The notes under the pieces were generated by a model, which made no database searches, was not told the origin of the DNA, and was given only the letters and a program-made list of their open reading frames with translations. The translations under genes were made by a program, and so were the position numbers. A DNA stretch of 64,000 bases, taken from NCBI GenBank assembly GCA_036924085.1, contig JAVGWX010000025.1, forward strand, positions 26,155,488 through 26,219,487, written 5' to 3'. The stretch is from Ariolimax columbianus (taxonomy: Eukaryota; Mollusca; Gastropoda; Stylommatophora; Arionidae). Shown here piece by piece: positions 1 through 10,611 of the stretch. How positions within the stretch are numbered: position 1 is the stretch's first letter; each line of letters starts with the position of its first letter.

Positions 1-1150
1 TCCAAACGGAACTGAAAACACCACGTTTCCGTGAACAAAAGTATAAGTCGTCGACTAGTGTGAATTCCAGGTAAATCCGTGGTCTGGTGGCATCCATTAT
101 GAACCAAAACAGTAGAGCCACGGTAGAGCCACAGAAGAAGCACAGCCAGTTACCGCGCAATCTTTGTTGCGCAGCATGTACGTCTAAGCTGAATAACCCA
201 GTCAGACTGATCCACAGAAAGGTGTCTTCTTTTATATAGATACAAGACGTGATAAGATGTACGTGACACGTTCTTCGTCGTATGCAGGATGAACGCATAC
301 CCTGGACCTGGTGAGATCAGAAAAGGCAAGGGATCATTAAGAAGACAGAAAAACAACGCTACAGCGGCTTCCTGAGAAAGTGTTTCTGAAAGCGTCAACA
401 GTTATATTTTCCTGGGAGCGGCTTTCACAGAGCTGTTCCATCTAGAGCGATAGCACCACCAAAAGGTGCTCAGATCCTAGAACGAAACCCCAACACGGAA
501 GCTCAGAGTAGAAGTACCACCCGAAAAAGCACGACAATTCTACATCCGTCACCTAATATCAGAACTCAATGCTACATCCGTCACCTGATACCGTTTAATG
601 ATCTACTGCACACGTCTGAACTTCACGAGATAGGCTCATTTCGACTTAGCTGCGGGCAGCGTCGGTTTTGGTGTGACTGTGAAATGTAGACACCTAACTA
701 TAATGGACTAGAACACGGCCCGGGAGAATTGCTGAGAACATCACTCAAACGCTGAGTGATGTTCCTACGACCTCTTGTGGTCATGAGAAAGGCACAACAC
801 GCAGATGTCATTCCCCCACCTCCATCTCCCCCCCTGTCTGGCTGTACAACTGATTACGGGAAAGGTTTTGTAGTACATCCTGAGGAAAAATCTTCATCCT
901 ATGCTATCTCTAGTCGTCTCGATAATGTCTTGCCACACACAAAAGATAGCTCAGAACGAGATAGTGAGGTTGACACTTTGATCAAATTCATCGTTGAAGT
1001 CACCCATTTCATCCGATACCACAAAAGAATAGAACATCCGCACAGCTGAACAAAGAGATCGGTATCCATCACATATAATGGATGAACATGAACCACAGCG
1101 AGGGACACATTTGTTTGAGATCTAGGCCATATTATAACGGAAGAGAGCAA
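1..1150. other. Unassigned sequence
   Basis: I recognise no gene, RNA or repeat family here. The open frames are under 100 codons, overlap on opposite strands and lack any motif I know. Confidence 0.4.
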
Positions 1151-1154
1151 CTAT

Positions 1155-1610
1155 GAAAACGAAATTAGAAAGAAAATTGGCAAGGTTATAATGGAATTCG
1201 GCAAAATGTGACAGATACTGATATACAAACAGATAAATCATAAATTGAAAATGAGAATTGTCAGGTAATATGTACACACGACACTACTTTATGCTTCCAA
1301 AATGTGGGAATATAGAAGATGTGATCGTATTTCTCGGAAATAGAAGAAAACAAATATGAAAGAATATAAAAAATGTGTTGGTGAAAAGAGAATTAATGAC
1401 GGCAGTCAAGATTAGACAGTTACGTTATTTTGGTTTTATAACAAGACATACCTCCTTGTAGAAGACCATACTAGAGGGCAGTGTGGAAGGAGGTCATTCA
1501 AGTGACAGACAAAGTTATATATGTGCGGATAACATCAATACACAGAGATTACTGGAGATCCATTACAGCCAACAGGGGATGCGGAGATGGCGCTTGATCT
1601 GAACTAGGAT
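1155..1610 (+). pseudogene. LINE reverse transcriptase C-terminal fossil
   Basis: Conceptual translation across several stops and frameshifts gives the order of motifs found after the polymerase core of many invertebrate LINE proteins: ENEIRKKIGK, then LKMRIVR with TTLLYASKMW (the usual LLYxxExW segment), then VKIRQLRYFGFITRH with KTILEGSVEGG. This last part corresponds to the common RxxLxxFGHxxR and ILEGxVEGxRxRGR signature. Only the C-terminal third is present. No catalytic domain or endonuclease is visible, so it is a dead 5'-truncated copy. The clade is not assigned. It is a weak but ordered match read by eye. Confidence 0.65.
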
Positions 1611-1804
1611 CCAGGTAAAACATGTAGGAGCCAAGCTTACACATAAATAAAATCTCACTTGACACAAACAAAAAGGAAAGAGGAAGACGTGGATAGAGCT
1701 GGAACTGGAAGCCCAGGGTGGATGGTATTAGTGAATTGTTCTGGAGAATATGAATTCTAAATGTAGAAATTAAAAGTTTCTTTTTCATTCAAAATAATAG
1801 TTAC

Positions 1805-2415
1805 CTTTCTATGTTATTTAGTTACCTATCTATGTTATTTAGTTACCTTTCTATGTTATTTAGTTACCTATCTACGTTATTTAGTTACCTTTCTATGTTA
1901 TTTAGTTACCTATCTATGTTATTTAGTTACCTTTCTATGTTATTTAGTTACCTTTCTATGTTATTTAGTTACTTATCTATGTTATTTAGTTACCTTTCTA
2001 TGTTATTTAGTTACTTATCTATGTTATTTAGTTACCTTTCTATGTTATTTAGTTACCTATCTACGTTATTATGTTACTTATCTATGGTATTATGTTACGT
2101 ACCTATTTTATTTAGAAACATATATGTGTTATTTAATTACCTATCTATTTTATTTAGTTACCTATCTATGTTATGTAGTTACCCATCTATGTTATTTAGT
2201 AACCCATCTATGTTATTTGGTTACGTACCTATGTTATTTAGAAACATATATGTGTTATTTAATTACCTATATATGTTATGTAGTTACCAATCAATGTTAT
2301 TTAGTTACATTTCTATGTTAATTAGTTACCAAGCAAAGTTATTTAGTTACCTATCAAAGTTATTTAGTTACCTATCAAAGTTATTTAGTTACCTATCAGT
2401 TATTCCTTATTTGAG
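1805..2415. repeat. 21-bp minisatellite, about 28 units
   Basis: The core is tatgttatttagttacc plus a short variable end. Units at the left are nearly identical and units at the right are increasingly diverged, with a second variant containing gaaacatata. Because 21 is a multiple of 3 the array is open in frame (MLFSYLS repeated), but it has no other coding sign. Confidence 0.9.
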
Positions 2416-3504
2416 TTCAGCCTTTACTTCGTAACACACGCCGAAGAGTAATTTTTGAAGTCAATGGAAGTAGACGGCCCTTTGAAACTGAGGTCTGGAT
2501 ATACGAGACGTGTGCAGCATTTGCTAAATATTCTTCTCCTTCTTATTTCTATTCTTTCTTTAGTTCTGCTTGCTTTTCTCCTTTTTGTTTTCTTCTCCCT
2601 CGTTCGTCTTCCTCTTCTTCTTCCTCGTTCTTCTGTAACAGAGTTACAGGGTACAACGAGCCAAAGCCAGGGTAGCCCTGAAAATACCGTTCATGGTATC
2701 CAAACATAACTTGAGAACCCGGCCCGAGAGTTTCAGTTCATTGAACGAGACATGGTCCTCAACTATCAAACAATGCAAGTTTGGAGCTGGCCGACCAATG
2801 TAGGTCGAATTCTCACGGTTTGAACTGGGAATCCCCGTCAACAAGCGGTCAGTCAGTGTTTGGAAGATAATGCAGCCTTTCTTTGGAACACGCGAGTTCA
2901 AATAAAGTTGGTGGGAAATGAACTCAAGAAAGCGAAGTCATTACTCTAAGATGAAAAACTTTAGCATATAAGCTGGAGTGAGACAGTATAGTAGACAGAT
3001 CAGAAGCAGCAGGCAAGGGTGTCCTACCAGACAGTGTAGTGAGTAGCACTTAGTCTAGAACAAGAAGATAGTTAAAAGCTACAGAAATTTAGCCAGTGAG
3101 TGACAATAGTAGAGTCATAGAGTTAGAAGCCACCGAAGCAGACCAACACGGAAAGGCAACAAGAGACCACACACATGTGAGAATCTGTCTGTGTGTGATG
3201 TTCTGTTCAAGTCGTCGTCGCTAAACATCTTGCCCGAGTGGCCTGACTTCATTCTCGTCAGACGGAGACGTGTTGCTACAACACGAAATGTAGTCCTAAG
3301 ACGACCGTGGGGATTTGTGGGTTTTTCTCGTCCTGACAACCACAGTAACACAACCACTGTCGTCCGTCATAGACACGAGCACAGTTGCAGATACGAGCAC
3401 AGCTGCAGACAGAGCACAGATGCAGTCACCGACTGCCTTACAAGAGACGAGACAAGAGGTCCAGTAAACATCCTTTTTTTAGTAAGCTGAGAGGACAGAT
3501 AAAT
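2416..3504. other. Unassigned sequence
   Basis: An 84-codon open frame near the left end encodes a leucine-rich hydrophobic stretch. It derives from a ctt-rich low-complexity run, and I do not count it as a gene. No known family is recognised in the rest. Confidence 0.4.
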
Positions 3505-3626
3505 GAGGACTGAGAAATTGTCGATAGACTTCCATTATATCAACGCACAGAGACAGACAGTGAAAGAGGACTGAGACATTGTAGATAGACATCCATTATA
3601 TCAACGCACAGAGATAGATAGTGAAT
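3505..3626. repeat. 61-bp direct tandem duplication
   Basis: Two adjacent copies each carry gaggactgaga and ccattatatcaacgcacag, with a few substitutions between them. Confidence 0.85.
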
Positions 3627-4019
3627 AGAACAATTGCTAGATTCCGACCACGTGATGAGAGCCCTGGGTAAAGTTTAGTACTAGAGTAAGACCTGTGCTA
3701 CTTGCACGAACCTTTAGTGTAATCTTAGTCAGTTAGAGAAGTGATCATAACCAACCATTTGAGAGACATTAGCATTAATTAAATAATTGATGAACAGTAT
3801 AATATGATAGAATGAGTATAGTGATTTGATGGATGTGTATATTGTTTTACTTGTGTGAGACAAATACTTGCTTTGTTTTACCTGTGTTAAAAGTATTGTT
3901 GGTGTTACGGTTAGAGAGTTAAGGAGTGACAGAGGTCAAGAAGATTAGGATAGAACATTCACGTTTTTTCATGCATATTAAATGATACCGTGACTTATGA
4001 TATACAATTATTGTTAGGA
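3627..4019. other. Unassigned AT-rich sequence
   Basis: No coding or repeat signal is recognised. It is AT-rich and leads into the pyrimidine tract. Confidence 0.35.
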
Positions 4020-4440
4020 CGGTTTTACTTCTTTTTTCTTCTTTCTCTTCTTCTTCTTTCTCTTCTTCTTTCTCTTCTTCTTTCTAGTTTTTCTTCCTTT
4101 TTCTTCTTCCTTTTCTTCTTTCTCTTCTTCTTCCTCTTCTTCTTTCTCTTCTTCTTTCTAGTTTTTCTTCCTTTTTCTTCTTCCTTTTTATCTTTCTCTT
4201 CTTCTTCCTAGTTCTTCTTCATTTTCTTCCTCGTTCTTCTTCTTCCTCTTCTTCTTATTCTTTTTTTTCTTCATCATCTTTTTTTTCGTATCCTTATTCT
4301 TCTCATTCCTTATCTTCCTCTATTACTTTTTGCTGTTTTCTTATTGTTCTTCTTCTCCTTGTTTTCTTTCTCCTCTTCCATTTCATCTTCTTCTTCTCCC
4401 CATTTTTTTTTTTCTTTCCTCTTTTTTTTTTTTACTTATT
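4020..4440. repeat. Long polypyrimidine (CTT-rich) tract
   Basis: About 420 bases are almost entirely C and T on the plus strand, based on ttctt and cttctt with occasional interruptions. Mirror-type polypurine-polypyrimidine runs of this kind can adopt triplex (H-DNA) structure. That is family knowledge, not something shown here. Confidence 0.9.
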
Positions 4441-5189
4441 CGTTGTTTCTTGATACTAACAAATGATATATATTCTATGAGTACAAATTGTTTATGTTGT
4501 TCGTGATAATGTTGTGAGTAAATATATACGTGTCAATGAACAGCTGTGTTCACAACTTCGACACTAGTCTGATAGCTGACCGATTTCTTTCTGAAATCTG
4601 AGCGACAGAAAGCAGACATGACTGATAGCTTGAAATCTGGTCATTTTGAAAATAGATAGCTGATTTTATGTCCAACGTGATCGTATTTATATTTGATAAA
4701 TTTCCGTTATTTTTGCATATGCTTTTGTACAACTTTGAAACTGTTATGTTTGAGTTAGCTGACAATATCATTTAAACAAATGTTTAGTTTTAATGGATAC
4801 AAATTCTTCTCAGTTCTCCGTTCGTTAACTGCCGGCGACTTATCTCAGTGTATATTTTTAAGCAAAGTTCAACAAAAATATGTTTGCTTTACTTCAATTG
4901 TTTTGCGTCATAAACTGTTTGGAATCGCTTGACGTTACACTATTCGTTTGGTTTTGTTAGTTTTTCTTTCCGAGTTTTTGTATAAAAGTATAATTTTATT
5001 CAAAAATTCATGTCAAAAAAATGTTTAGCTTTTACTGTCATGCCAAAGTTACTTTCATATAAAGAAGTTGACACTAAATGGTATCAACCACAGTATTCAG
5101 AAAACACTCAAAACGAAAACAATGTCGATTGCATCCATGGCGGGTTACTACTGAGACGACGCAGTGCCGAAACCAAGCTTGTAGTATCT
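4441..5189. other. Unassigned AT-rich sequence
   Basis: Short open frames only, none with a recognisable motif. Confidence 0.35.
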
Positions 5190-5500
5190 GATATGCCTTA
5201 CTAGACAAGAGTCATACAAGTCTGATATGTCTTACTAGACAAGAGTCATACATGTATGATATGTCTTACTAGACAAGAGTCATACAAGGCCTTTAAGCCT
5301 TACTATACAAGAGCAATAAAATCCTGGTATGTCTTACTAGACCAGAGTCATACATCTTTGATAAGCATTACTAGACAAGAGTCATACATGTGTGTTATGC
5401 CTTACTAGACTAGTCATGCATGTCTGATATGCCTTACTAGACAAGAGTCATACATGTCTGGTATGCCTTACTCGACCAGTGTCAAACAAGATGTGTTAGA
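5190..5500. repeat. 34-bp minisatellite, about 9 units
   Basis: Units contain ccttactagacaagagtcat with variable flanks and small deletions. The array is considerably diverged, which suggests age. Confidence 0.85.
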
Positions 5501-5514
5501 GTGACATAATCTAT

Positions 5515-5765
5515 AACTAATATAATCACCAATCTCTCCATCTCACCCGTCATATTCTCTAACAATCACCAATCTCTCCATCTCACCCGTCATATTCTCT
5601 AACAATCACCAATCCCTCCATCTCACCCGTAATATTCTCTAACAATCACCAATCCCTCCATCTCACCCGTAATATTCTCTAACAATCACCAATCCCTCCA
5701 TCTCACGCGTCATCTTCTCTAACAATCAACAATCTCTCCATCTCACCCGTCATCTACTCTAAACC
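5515..5765. repeat. 40-bp minisatellite, 6 units
   Basis: Units contain caatcaccaatctctccat and end in attctctaa. They are nearly identical apart from single substitutions, so this array is younger than the neighbouring 34-bp array. Confidence 0.9.
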
Positions 5766-5774
5766 CCTGAAAAA

Positions 5775-6352
5775 GATCGGAAATATGGCATTCCCATCTG
5801 ATACCGCATGGACGGCAGGTTCCTCAATGCAAGCACTATTGGAGAAAAACAAACTAGATTAGCAGGCGACATGAACTTTTATTTGCTGACGACTGTGCCC
5901 TCAGAGCGGGAAATGCAGGATGTCATAGGTCGGTTCTCTGCTGCATGCGACAATTTTGGACTGGTCATACATGTTTAAAAAAAACGGATGTTATGCACCA
6001 ACGAAGTCCCGTACATGACACACACAGCCACCATTCAAAGTAAATGGACAGATCCTGAAAGATGTCTGCTATTTCACGTATCTGGGTAGTAAACGGTCGA
6101 GAACCGTCAACCTGGACGCCGAGGTGGAAAGTAGTATATTGAAAGCCAGTGCAGCCTTCGGTAGATTGCGCGCGACAGTATAGGAGTGCCGGAGCATTAG
6201 CGACAAGACAAAGGTCAAGGTCTACCGAGCTGCTTTCCTCCCAACCCTGTTGTACGCATGCGAGCATTGGACTGTCTATTGGAGACAGGCAACGAGATTG
6301 AACCGCTTACAGCCAGTCTGAGACGCATACTCCGCATCTGTTGGAAGGACCA
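5775..6352 (+). pseudogene. RTE-type LINE reverse transcriptase fossil
   Basis: Translation with frame changes gives the post-catalytic part of an RTE-clade reverse transcriptase. In order: the end of the FADD box (DDCALRAGN), FSAACDNFGL, KKTDVMHQ, VNGQILKDVCYFTYLGS, LDAEVESSILKASAAFGRLR, TKVKVYRAAFLPTLLYACE, and RLNRLQPV with LRRILRICW. The order and spacing match the RTE family closely. Stops and frameshifts break it, the N-terminal endonuclease is absent, and the right end runs into an interspersed repeat. Confidence 0.85.
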
Positions 6353-6354
6353 TG

Positions 6355-6745
6355 CAGGGCCTGGCTTGGTTTGGCTTGGTTTGGCTTGGTTTGGCTTGGC
6401 TTTGCTTCGTTCATTCTCAATTTCCCGCTACCAAACCCGGAAAGGGCTTACGTAGCAGAATGCAGTCCAGAGAACGGAATGCGTTGTGTCGTAGTTTACA
6501 GCTTCACTGCGATATTTGCACCTTTCGGCCCAACACATCGGAATTCAGCAAGCATTTTTTCAGTACCGGGTTAGCATTCCCTCTTCGATCCCTTCTCCTT
6601 AGCCAGTCTGTCCTGCTGCAGGCTGTTATGTAGGATCATCGCGTTGAGGTGTAGAAGGCAGCTCTGGTTCGCTGGGCATGACGCTAGCAGTCAGCTATGG
6701 GTCGCTGACCACTACAGCTGATGCGCTGCTCAGCATGCTCAACAC
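6355..6745 (-). mobile_element. Interspersed SINE-like repeat (family A), antisense copy
   Basis: This is the reverse complement of a repeat found again near 7.7, 10.4, 48.4 and 53.9 kb. Diagnostic blocks are ggaccgaaaggtgcaaat, acaacgcattccgttctc, tggtagcgggagattgag, and a (ccaag)-type 3' tail, seen here as ggcttggtt runs at the left end. I see no internal protein. It splits two copies of the same RTE segment. Confidence 0.85.
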
Positions 6746-6747
6746 GA

Positions 6748-6940
6748 CAGTATGGGAGTGCTGGAGTATTAGCGCCAAGACAAAAGTCAAGGTCTACTGA
6801 GCTGCTTTCCTCCCAACAATGTTGTACGCATGCGAGCGTTAGACTGTCAATGGGAGACAGGCAAACAGATTGAACCACTTACAGCCAGTCTGAGACGCAT
6901 AATCCGCATCTGTTGGCAGGATCATGTTTGATAATAAAGT
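6748..6940 (+). pseudogene. Duplicated RTE segment, right of the repeat
   Basis: About 180 bases repeat the last third of the RTE fossil to the left (cgacagtat, aaggtctac, ttgtacgcatgcgag, gacgcat, ccgcatctgttgg) with roughly one difference in ten. A family A insertion separates the two copies. This is too long for a target-site duplication, so it looks like an old segmental duplication of RTE DNA. Confidence 0.8.
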
Positions 6941-7059
6941 TAGGAAGAGAGCAGACATGTCAATCATCCATTCATGACTGCAGCCTGCTCAGCTGATAGG
7001 GACTGGGCTCCTTTAGTGAGCTTTGTGAAGGCTGGCAAAAAGGACGTCGCCCTAATTTA

Positions 7060-7330
7060 ACTTAACTTAACGTCTTTATACTGGTTTAGAAGACCCTGCA
7101 GAGTATGTATTCAACCAGTTACATTTACATCACCTTGCTCTAAAAGCTATGCGCATCCAGTTTATTCTTAAATGCATTAACTGTCCCTGCCTCCACTACC
7201 TCCCATGGCAATGCATTCCAAGCAGACAAGCGATATAATGGCATCCTGAAGGAAACGGAGATGATGTAACATAGATGAAGATAACCGTAGAGCATTGCGG
7301 AAGTCAGATCTCACTGGGGAAGTGTTGTTG
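7060..7330 (-). pseudogene. CR1/L2-like LINE 3' end
   Basis: On the minus strand the frame reads WNALPWEVVEAGTVNAFKNKL, the C-terminal signature of this LINE type, followed by a stop. After the stop comes a 3' untranslated segment containing cttctaaaccagtata and a terminal ttaagtt run. Similar 3' ends occur near 21.8 kb and 55.8 kb, so this is one dispersed family. Only the extreme C-terminus survives. CR1/L2-like is my best clade guess. Confidence 0.75.
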
Positions 7331-7429
7331 CTGAAGGAGACAGTCGCTGTGTGCCGACAGCGCAACTCAAACGCCGACCCAGAGGGAAAGAGCAGAGAAC
7401 TCTACCTTCGCCGGCAGCAGAAGACATTG

Positions 7430-7660
7430 TGTACAAACCATGCAGCAGACTATGATATGCTCGCATTGGTCTGATAAGTCACATGCAGTCCTACAAACAA
7501 TGGAACGAAAGATGACAGCCCGTGCAAAAACAAAACATACCAAGTTCACATTGGTCTGATATGTCACATGCAGTCCTACAAACAACGGACCGAAACATGA
7601 CAGTCCGTGCAAAAACCAAACAGAACCCGTACGACAAGGGTGACGACCACTGGGTCGTCA
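7430..7660 (+). pseudogene. RTE zinc-finger tail, duplicated
   Basis: The frame ARIGLISHMQSYK matches the single zinc-finger-like end (RIGLxSHxRxH) of RTE-type LINE proteins. The segment occurs twice, 85 bases apart (second reading VHIGLICHMQSYK). It is a short fossil with stops and has no adjoining polymerase domain. Confidence 0.6.
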
Positions 7661-7699
7661 TTGACAACGATGTAGTTAGAATATATACTTAATATACTA

Positions 7700-8335
7700 C
7701 AGCCGGGATCAAGATGCTGAACAGCGCATTAGTTGCAGTAAACAGTAAGTAAAGTATCCCATAGCATTACTGCCGTAGGGGTGTGAGGTGTTAGCGATCT
7801 CACATGTCTACATTAAAGGCTCGGCTATATGAGGGCGCTAGCCATCTCCTCTCCCTCGCCGCTTTTACTTCCCGGACTGAACCGGTACCCATTTAAGGCT
7901 GGGTCGACCCGGAAGCCATTGCGGTCTGAACCCAGGACCACTCAGATGCGAAGCCAGCGCGCTAACCACTGCGCTACGCGGCTCCACTAGCTGCAGTGGT
8001 CAACAACATATAGCTGACTGCAAGCAAGAGGGCCAGCGAACCAGAGCTGCCAAGACCCTTCTACACCTCCACGCGGTGATCCTGGACAACAGGCTGTAGC
8101 AGGACAGACTGGCTAGCTCAGGAGAAGGGATCGAAGAGGGAATGCTAACCCGACACTCAAAAAATGATTGCTGAAGTCGGATGTGTTGGACCGAAAGGTG
8201 CAAATTTCGCAGTCAAATTGTAAACTACGACACAACGCATTCCGTTCTCTAGACTACATTCTGCTACTTATGTCCTTTCAGGACTTGGTAGCGGGAGATT
8301 GAGAACGAACGAGGCCAAGCCATATACTAAAGCCA
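7700..8335 (+). mobile_element. Family A interspersed repeat, interrupted copy
   Basis: The copy starts at gccgggatcaagatgctga and ends after gggagattgagaacgaacg with a short ccaagcc tail. A separate tRNA-derived SINE on the opposite strand interrupts it about 35 bases in. No protein is encoded. The 5' part is unlike any tRNA I can see. Confidence 0.85.
7740..7987 (-). mobile_element. tRNA-derived SINE
   Basis: On the minus strand the element opens with gcgtagcgcagtggttagcg (A-box-like) and later has gggttcagacc (B-box-like) at tRNA spacing. A conserved-looking body and a short 3' end follow. Imperfect direct repeats flank it: tagttgcagt at 7730-7739 and tagctgcagt at 7988-7997. These fit a target-site duplication made on insertion into the family A repeat. 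RNA polymerase III promoter function is inferred from the boxes. Confidence 0.85.
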
Positions 8336-8339
8336 GGAT

Positions 8340-8884
8340 GTGTGTGTGTCTACGCTTGTCCTCAAAGTAAAGTGTATTTTTGCAAATGCATACACGAGGT
8401 TTGAGTCCTATCTTCACCAGATTTGTCATAGGGAGTTGTCTGATCCATGACTGCTTTCAGTCTACTTTAGAACCAAAACATTGCAAAGAAAAATGGTGTG
8501 AATCGTGACGCAACGACCCGCTTTGTGGACTTCGCGTTCAGCACGAGGCATTTTGTGGGGCATGGCGCGAGGTTCAGTGCGTGGGAATGCGCGAGACGTG
8601 GTGCGCAAACAAATAGCGCGCCCAGTGTCTGGTAAGTTGGGTGAGGTTGGTGGTGGTGGTAGCAGGCTGTTGACAGAGGGGTGGTTGCCGCGGAGGGAAA
8701 TGGGTTGAAGAGGGAAACGGGCAAGTTGAGGGTGATGAGACGGGCGGGTTTAAGGAAGGAGAGGTTGGACGAGTGGATGGGCTTCCCGAGGTTGAAAGGA
8801 CGTCGGTTCGAGGCGAGAAAAGATGGACTTGGTGTAGACGAGTGATGTGTGGCGTGCCTGGAATGAGAGGGGCTGGGGGTGGAA
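8340..8884. other. Unassigned sequence
   Basis: Overlapping open frames on both strands reach about 196 codons, helped by the GC-rich array to the right. No motif or domain supports a gene. Confidence 0.35.
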
Positions 8885-9055
8885 GCCGGTTGAAGAGGGA
8901 CACAATGCGCACAGCTTGAAGGTGCACAACCACAGCTTGAAGTCGCACAGCCACAGCTTGAAGTCGCACAGCCACAGCTTGAAGGCGCACAGCTTGGAAG
9001 GCGCACAGCCACAGCTTGAAGGCGCACAGCTTGGAAGGCGCACAGCTTGATAAAC
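8885..9055. repeat. cacagcttgaag minisatellite
   Basis: About eight units of 18-21 bases share cacagcttgaag and gcgcacagc. Lengths vary slightly. Confidence 0.85.
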
Positions 9056-9459
9056 AAGTGAAGGGGAGTAGGGATTAGATCGGCGGGAGACGAGGTAGTG
9101 AGTCATTTGAAATGCCATTTTGCTACAATTATTGTGAACAATAATGTTCATTTAGATTAAAGCCTTCTTGAAAAATAGGACAAAGCACAGACAACACTTG
9201 AGGACATTACATCATAAACAAACAAAAAAAAGCACTAAAGGACGTTATGCACTAAGCTGCCCTCCCTTCCTAGCCTACATATATTATCTCCCTCCACCCT
9301 TCCACCCTACCTATCCACCTTGAAAGTACAAAAACGCTATGTGCAGATGACTTACTCATCTTGGCAACAGAAACATGTCAAGTAATTTGGCCACAAGCAA
9401 AGTTAAAAAGTGTCCACATTGTCTGTGTACTATAGGATTTGAACATTACACATGAACAC
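9056..9459. other. Unassigned sequence
   Basis: No recognisable coding sequence or repeat family. Confidence 0.3.
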
Positions 9460-9660
9460 ATGTTGTTATTTTTGTTGTTTTCGTTGTTCATTTTTTTGTT
9501 TTTGTTTCTGTAGTTTTTTGTTTTGGTTATTGTTGTTTTTTTGTTTTTGTTTTTGTTGATTTTGATTTTGTTTTTGTTGTTCTATTTGTTTACGTTTTTA
9601 TTTTTGTTGCTGTTGTTGTTTGTTGTTTTTGTTGCTGTTGTTGGTGTTATTGAATGCCCA
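9460..9660. repeat. T-rich low-complexity tract
   Basis: The stretch is built of ttgtt and ttttg motifs with almost no C. Confidence 0.9.
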
Positions 9661-10141
9661 CAATGAGTAATCTTACTCTTTCGTACGCCCTGAAAATAGT
9701 TTTGGCTGTAGGGTTACAGCAGCTTTTCCTCATATCCCGACTGTGGTGATGAAGTACGACCGGGGTCCACCAGGCAGATGTGCTTCATCTGCGTGTCACC
9801 CACAACTACGGGGATCATGACGATCACCACCTCGTAGCCAGAATGTCATGAAACTGGTCTGTGTCAACGTAAGACTGTTATGTACCCAGACTCATATGAG
9901 GATATCTGAGTAGCGACGCCACTTGATGAGTCACTCCCCCAGTGTCTGGTCTCACACTCTCTGTCACTTCAGATTTTCTACTGAGAAAATTATGTCCATG
10001 CAACAGATTTCTGATCTTTCTGAAGGGTCACGTTCTGAATGCTCAAGATTAGCGGCCCTATGTTTTCCTGCCTTCAGAGTTGCACTAGAAAGTTACGCAT
10101 ACATTGCATTGCCTAACGATAAGGATACAGACAAGCAACAG
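9661..10141. other. Unassigned sequence
   Basis: A 75-codon open frame on the plus strand has no motif I know. No repeat family is recognised. Confidence 0.3.
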
Positions 10142-10270
10142 CAAACCTAACGATAAAGTAGGTAATACATGGAGACATCTACAGAAACCATTACAATAAG
10201 GTAGGTAAGACATTGAGACATCTAAAGAAAACCTAACGAAAAGGTAGGTAATACATGGATACATTTTCAA
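10142..10270. repeat. 43-bp direct repeat, 3 units
   Basis: The units share acctaacgataaggtaggta and a gacatct block with modest divergence. Confidence 0.8.
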
Positions 10271-10377
10271 ATCACCTAAGAATAAGAGATATAAGTCAAA
10301 TATATTTAAAGATGTCGCCTGACACCTCGACAAGCAAGACTTCACAAGCTGCATCAATCAATATTTTCAAATGGACA

Positions 10378-10611
10378 TATGAAATCAAGATGCTGAGCAG
10401 CGCATCAGCTGCAGCGGTCAGCGACCCATAGCTAAACAAAAGGGCCAGCGAACAAAAGCTACGAAGACACTTCTACACGTCGACGCGGTGATCCTGGATA
10501 ACAGGCTGCAGCAGGGCAGACTGGCTAGCTAAGGAGAAGTGATCGAAGAGGGAATGCTAACCCGGTACTCAAAAAATGCTTGCTGAAGTCGGATGTTTTG
10601 GACCGAAAGGT
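10378..10611 (+). mobile_element. Family A repeat, 5' part (split by LINE)
   Basis: It matches the other copies from aagatgctgagcagcgcat through ctaacccggtactcaaaaaa. It stops inside the ggaccgaaaggt block, where a LINE has inserted, and resumes 1.2 kb to the right. Confidence 0.9.
10600..10611 (+). repeat. Target-site duplication, left copy
   Basis: The 12 bases ggaccgaaaggt immediately precede the LINE insertion. The same 12 bases follow it at 11847-11858. Confidence 0.9.

Noticed and set aside
3000..3980. Possible long terminal repeat
   Set aside because: The region looked LTR-like in composition, but I saw no TG...CA ends, primer-binding site, second copy or retroviral-type proteins.
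7740..7987. Functional tRNA gene
   Set aside because: A- and B-box-like segments are present, but no complete cloverleaf is visible and a SINE body and target-site duplication follow.
8467..9151. Overlapping 130-196-codon frames near 8.5-9.1 kb
   Set aside because: They overlap on both strands, draw on the cacagcttgaag array and match no family I recognise.
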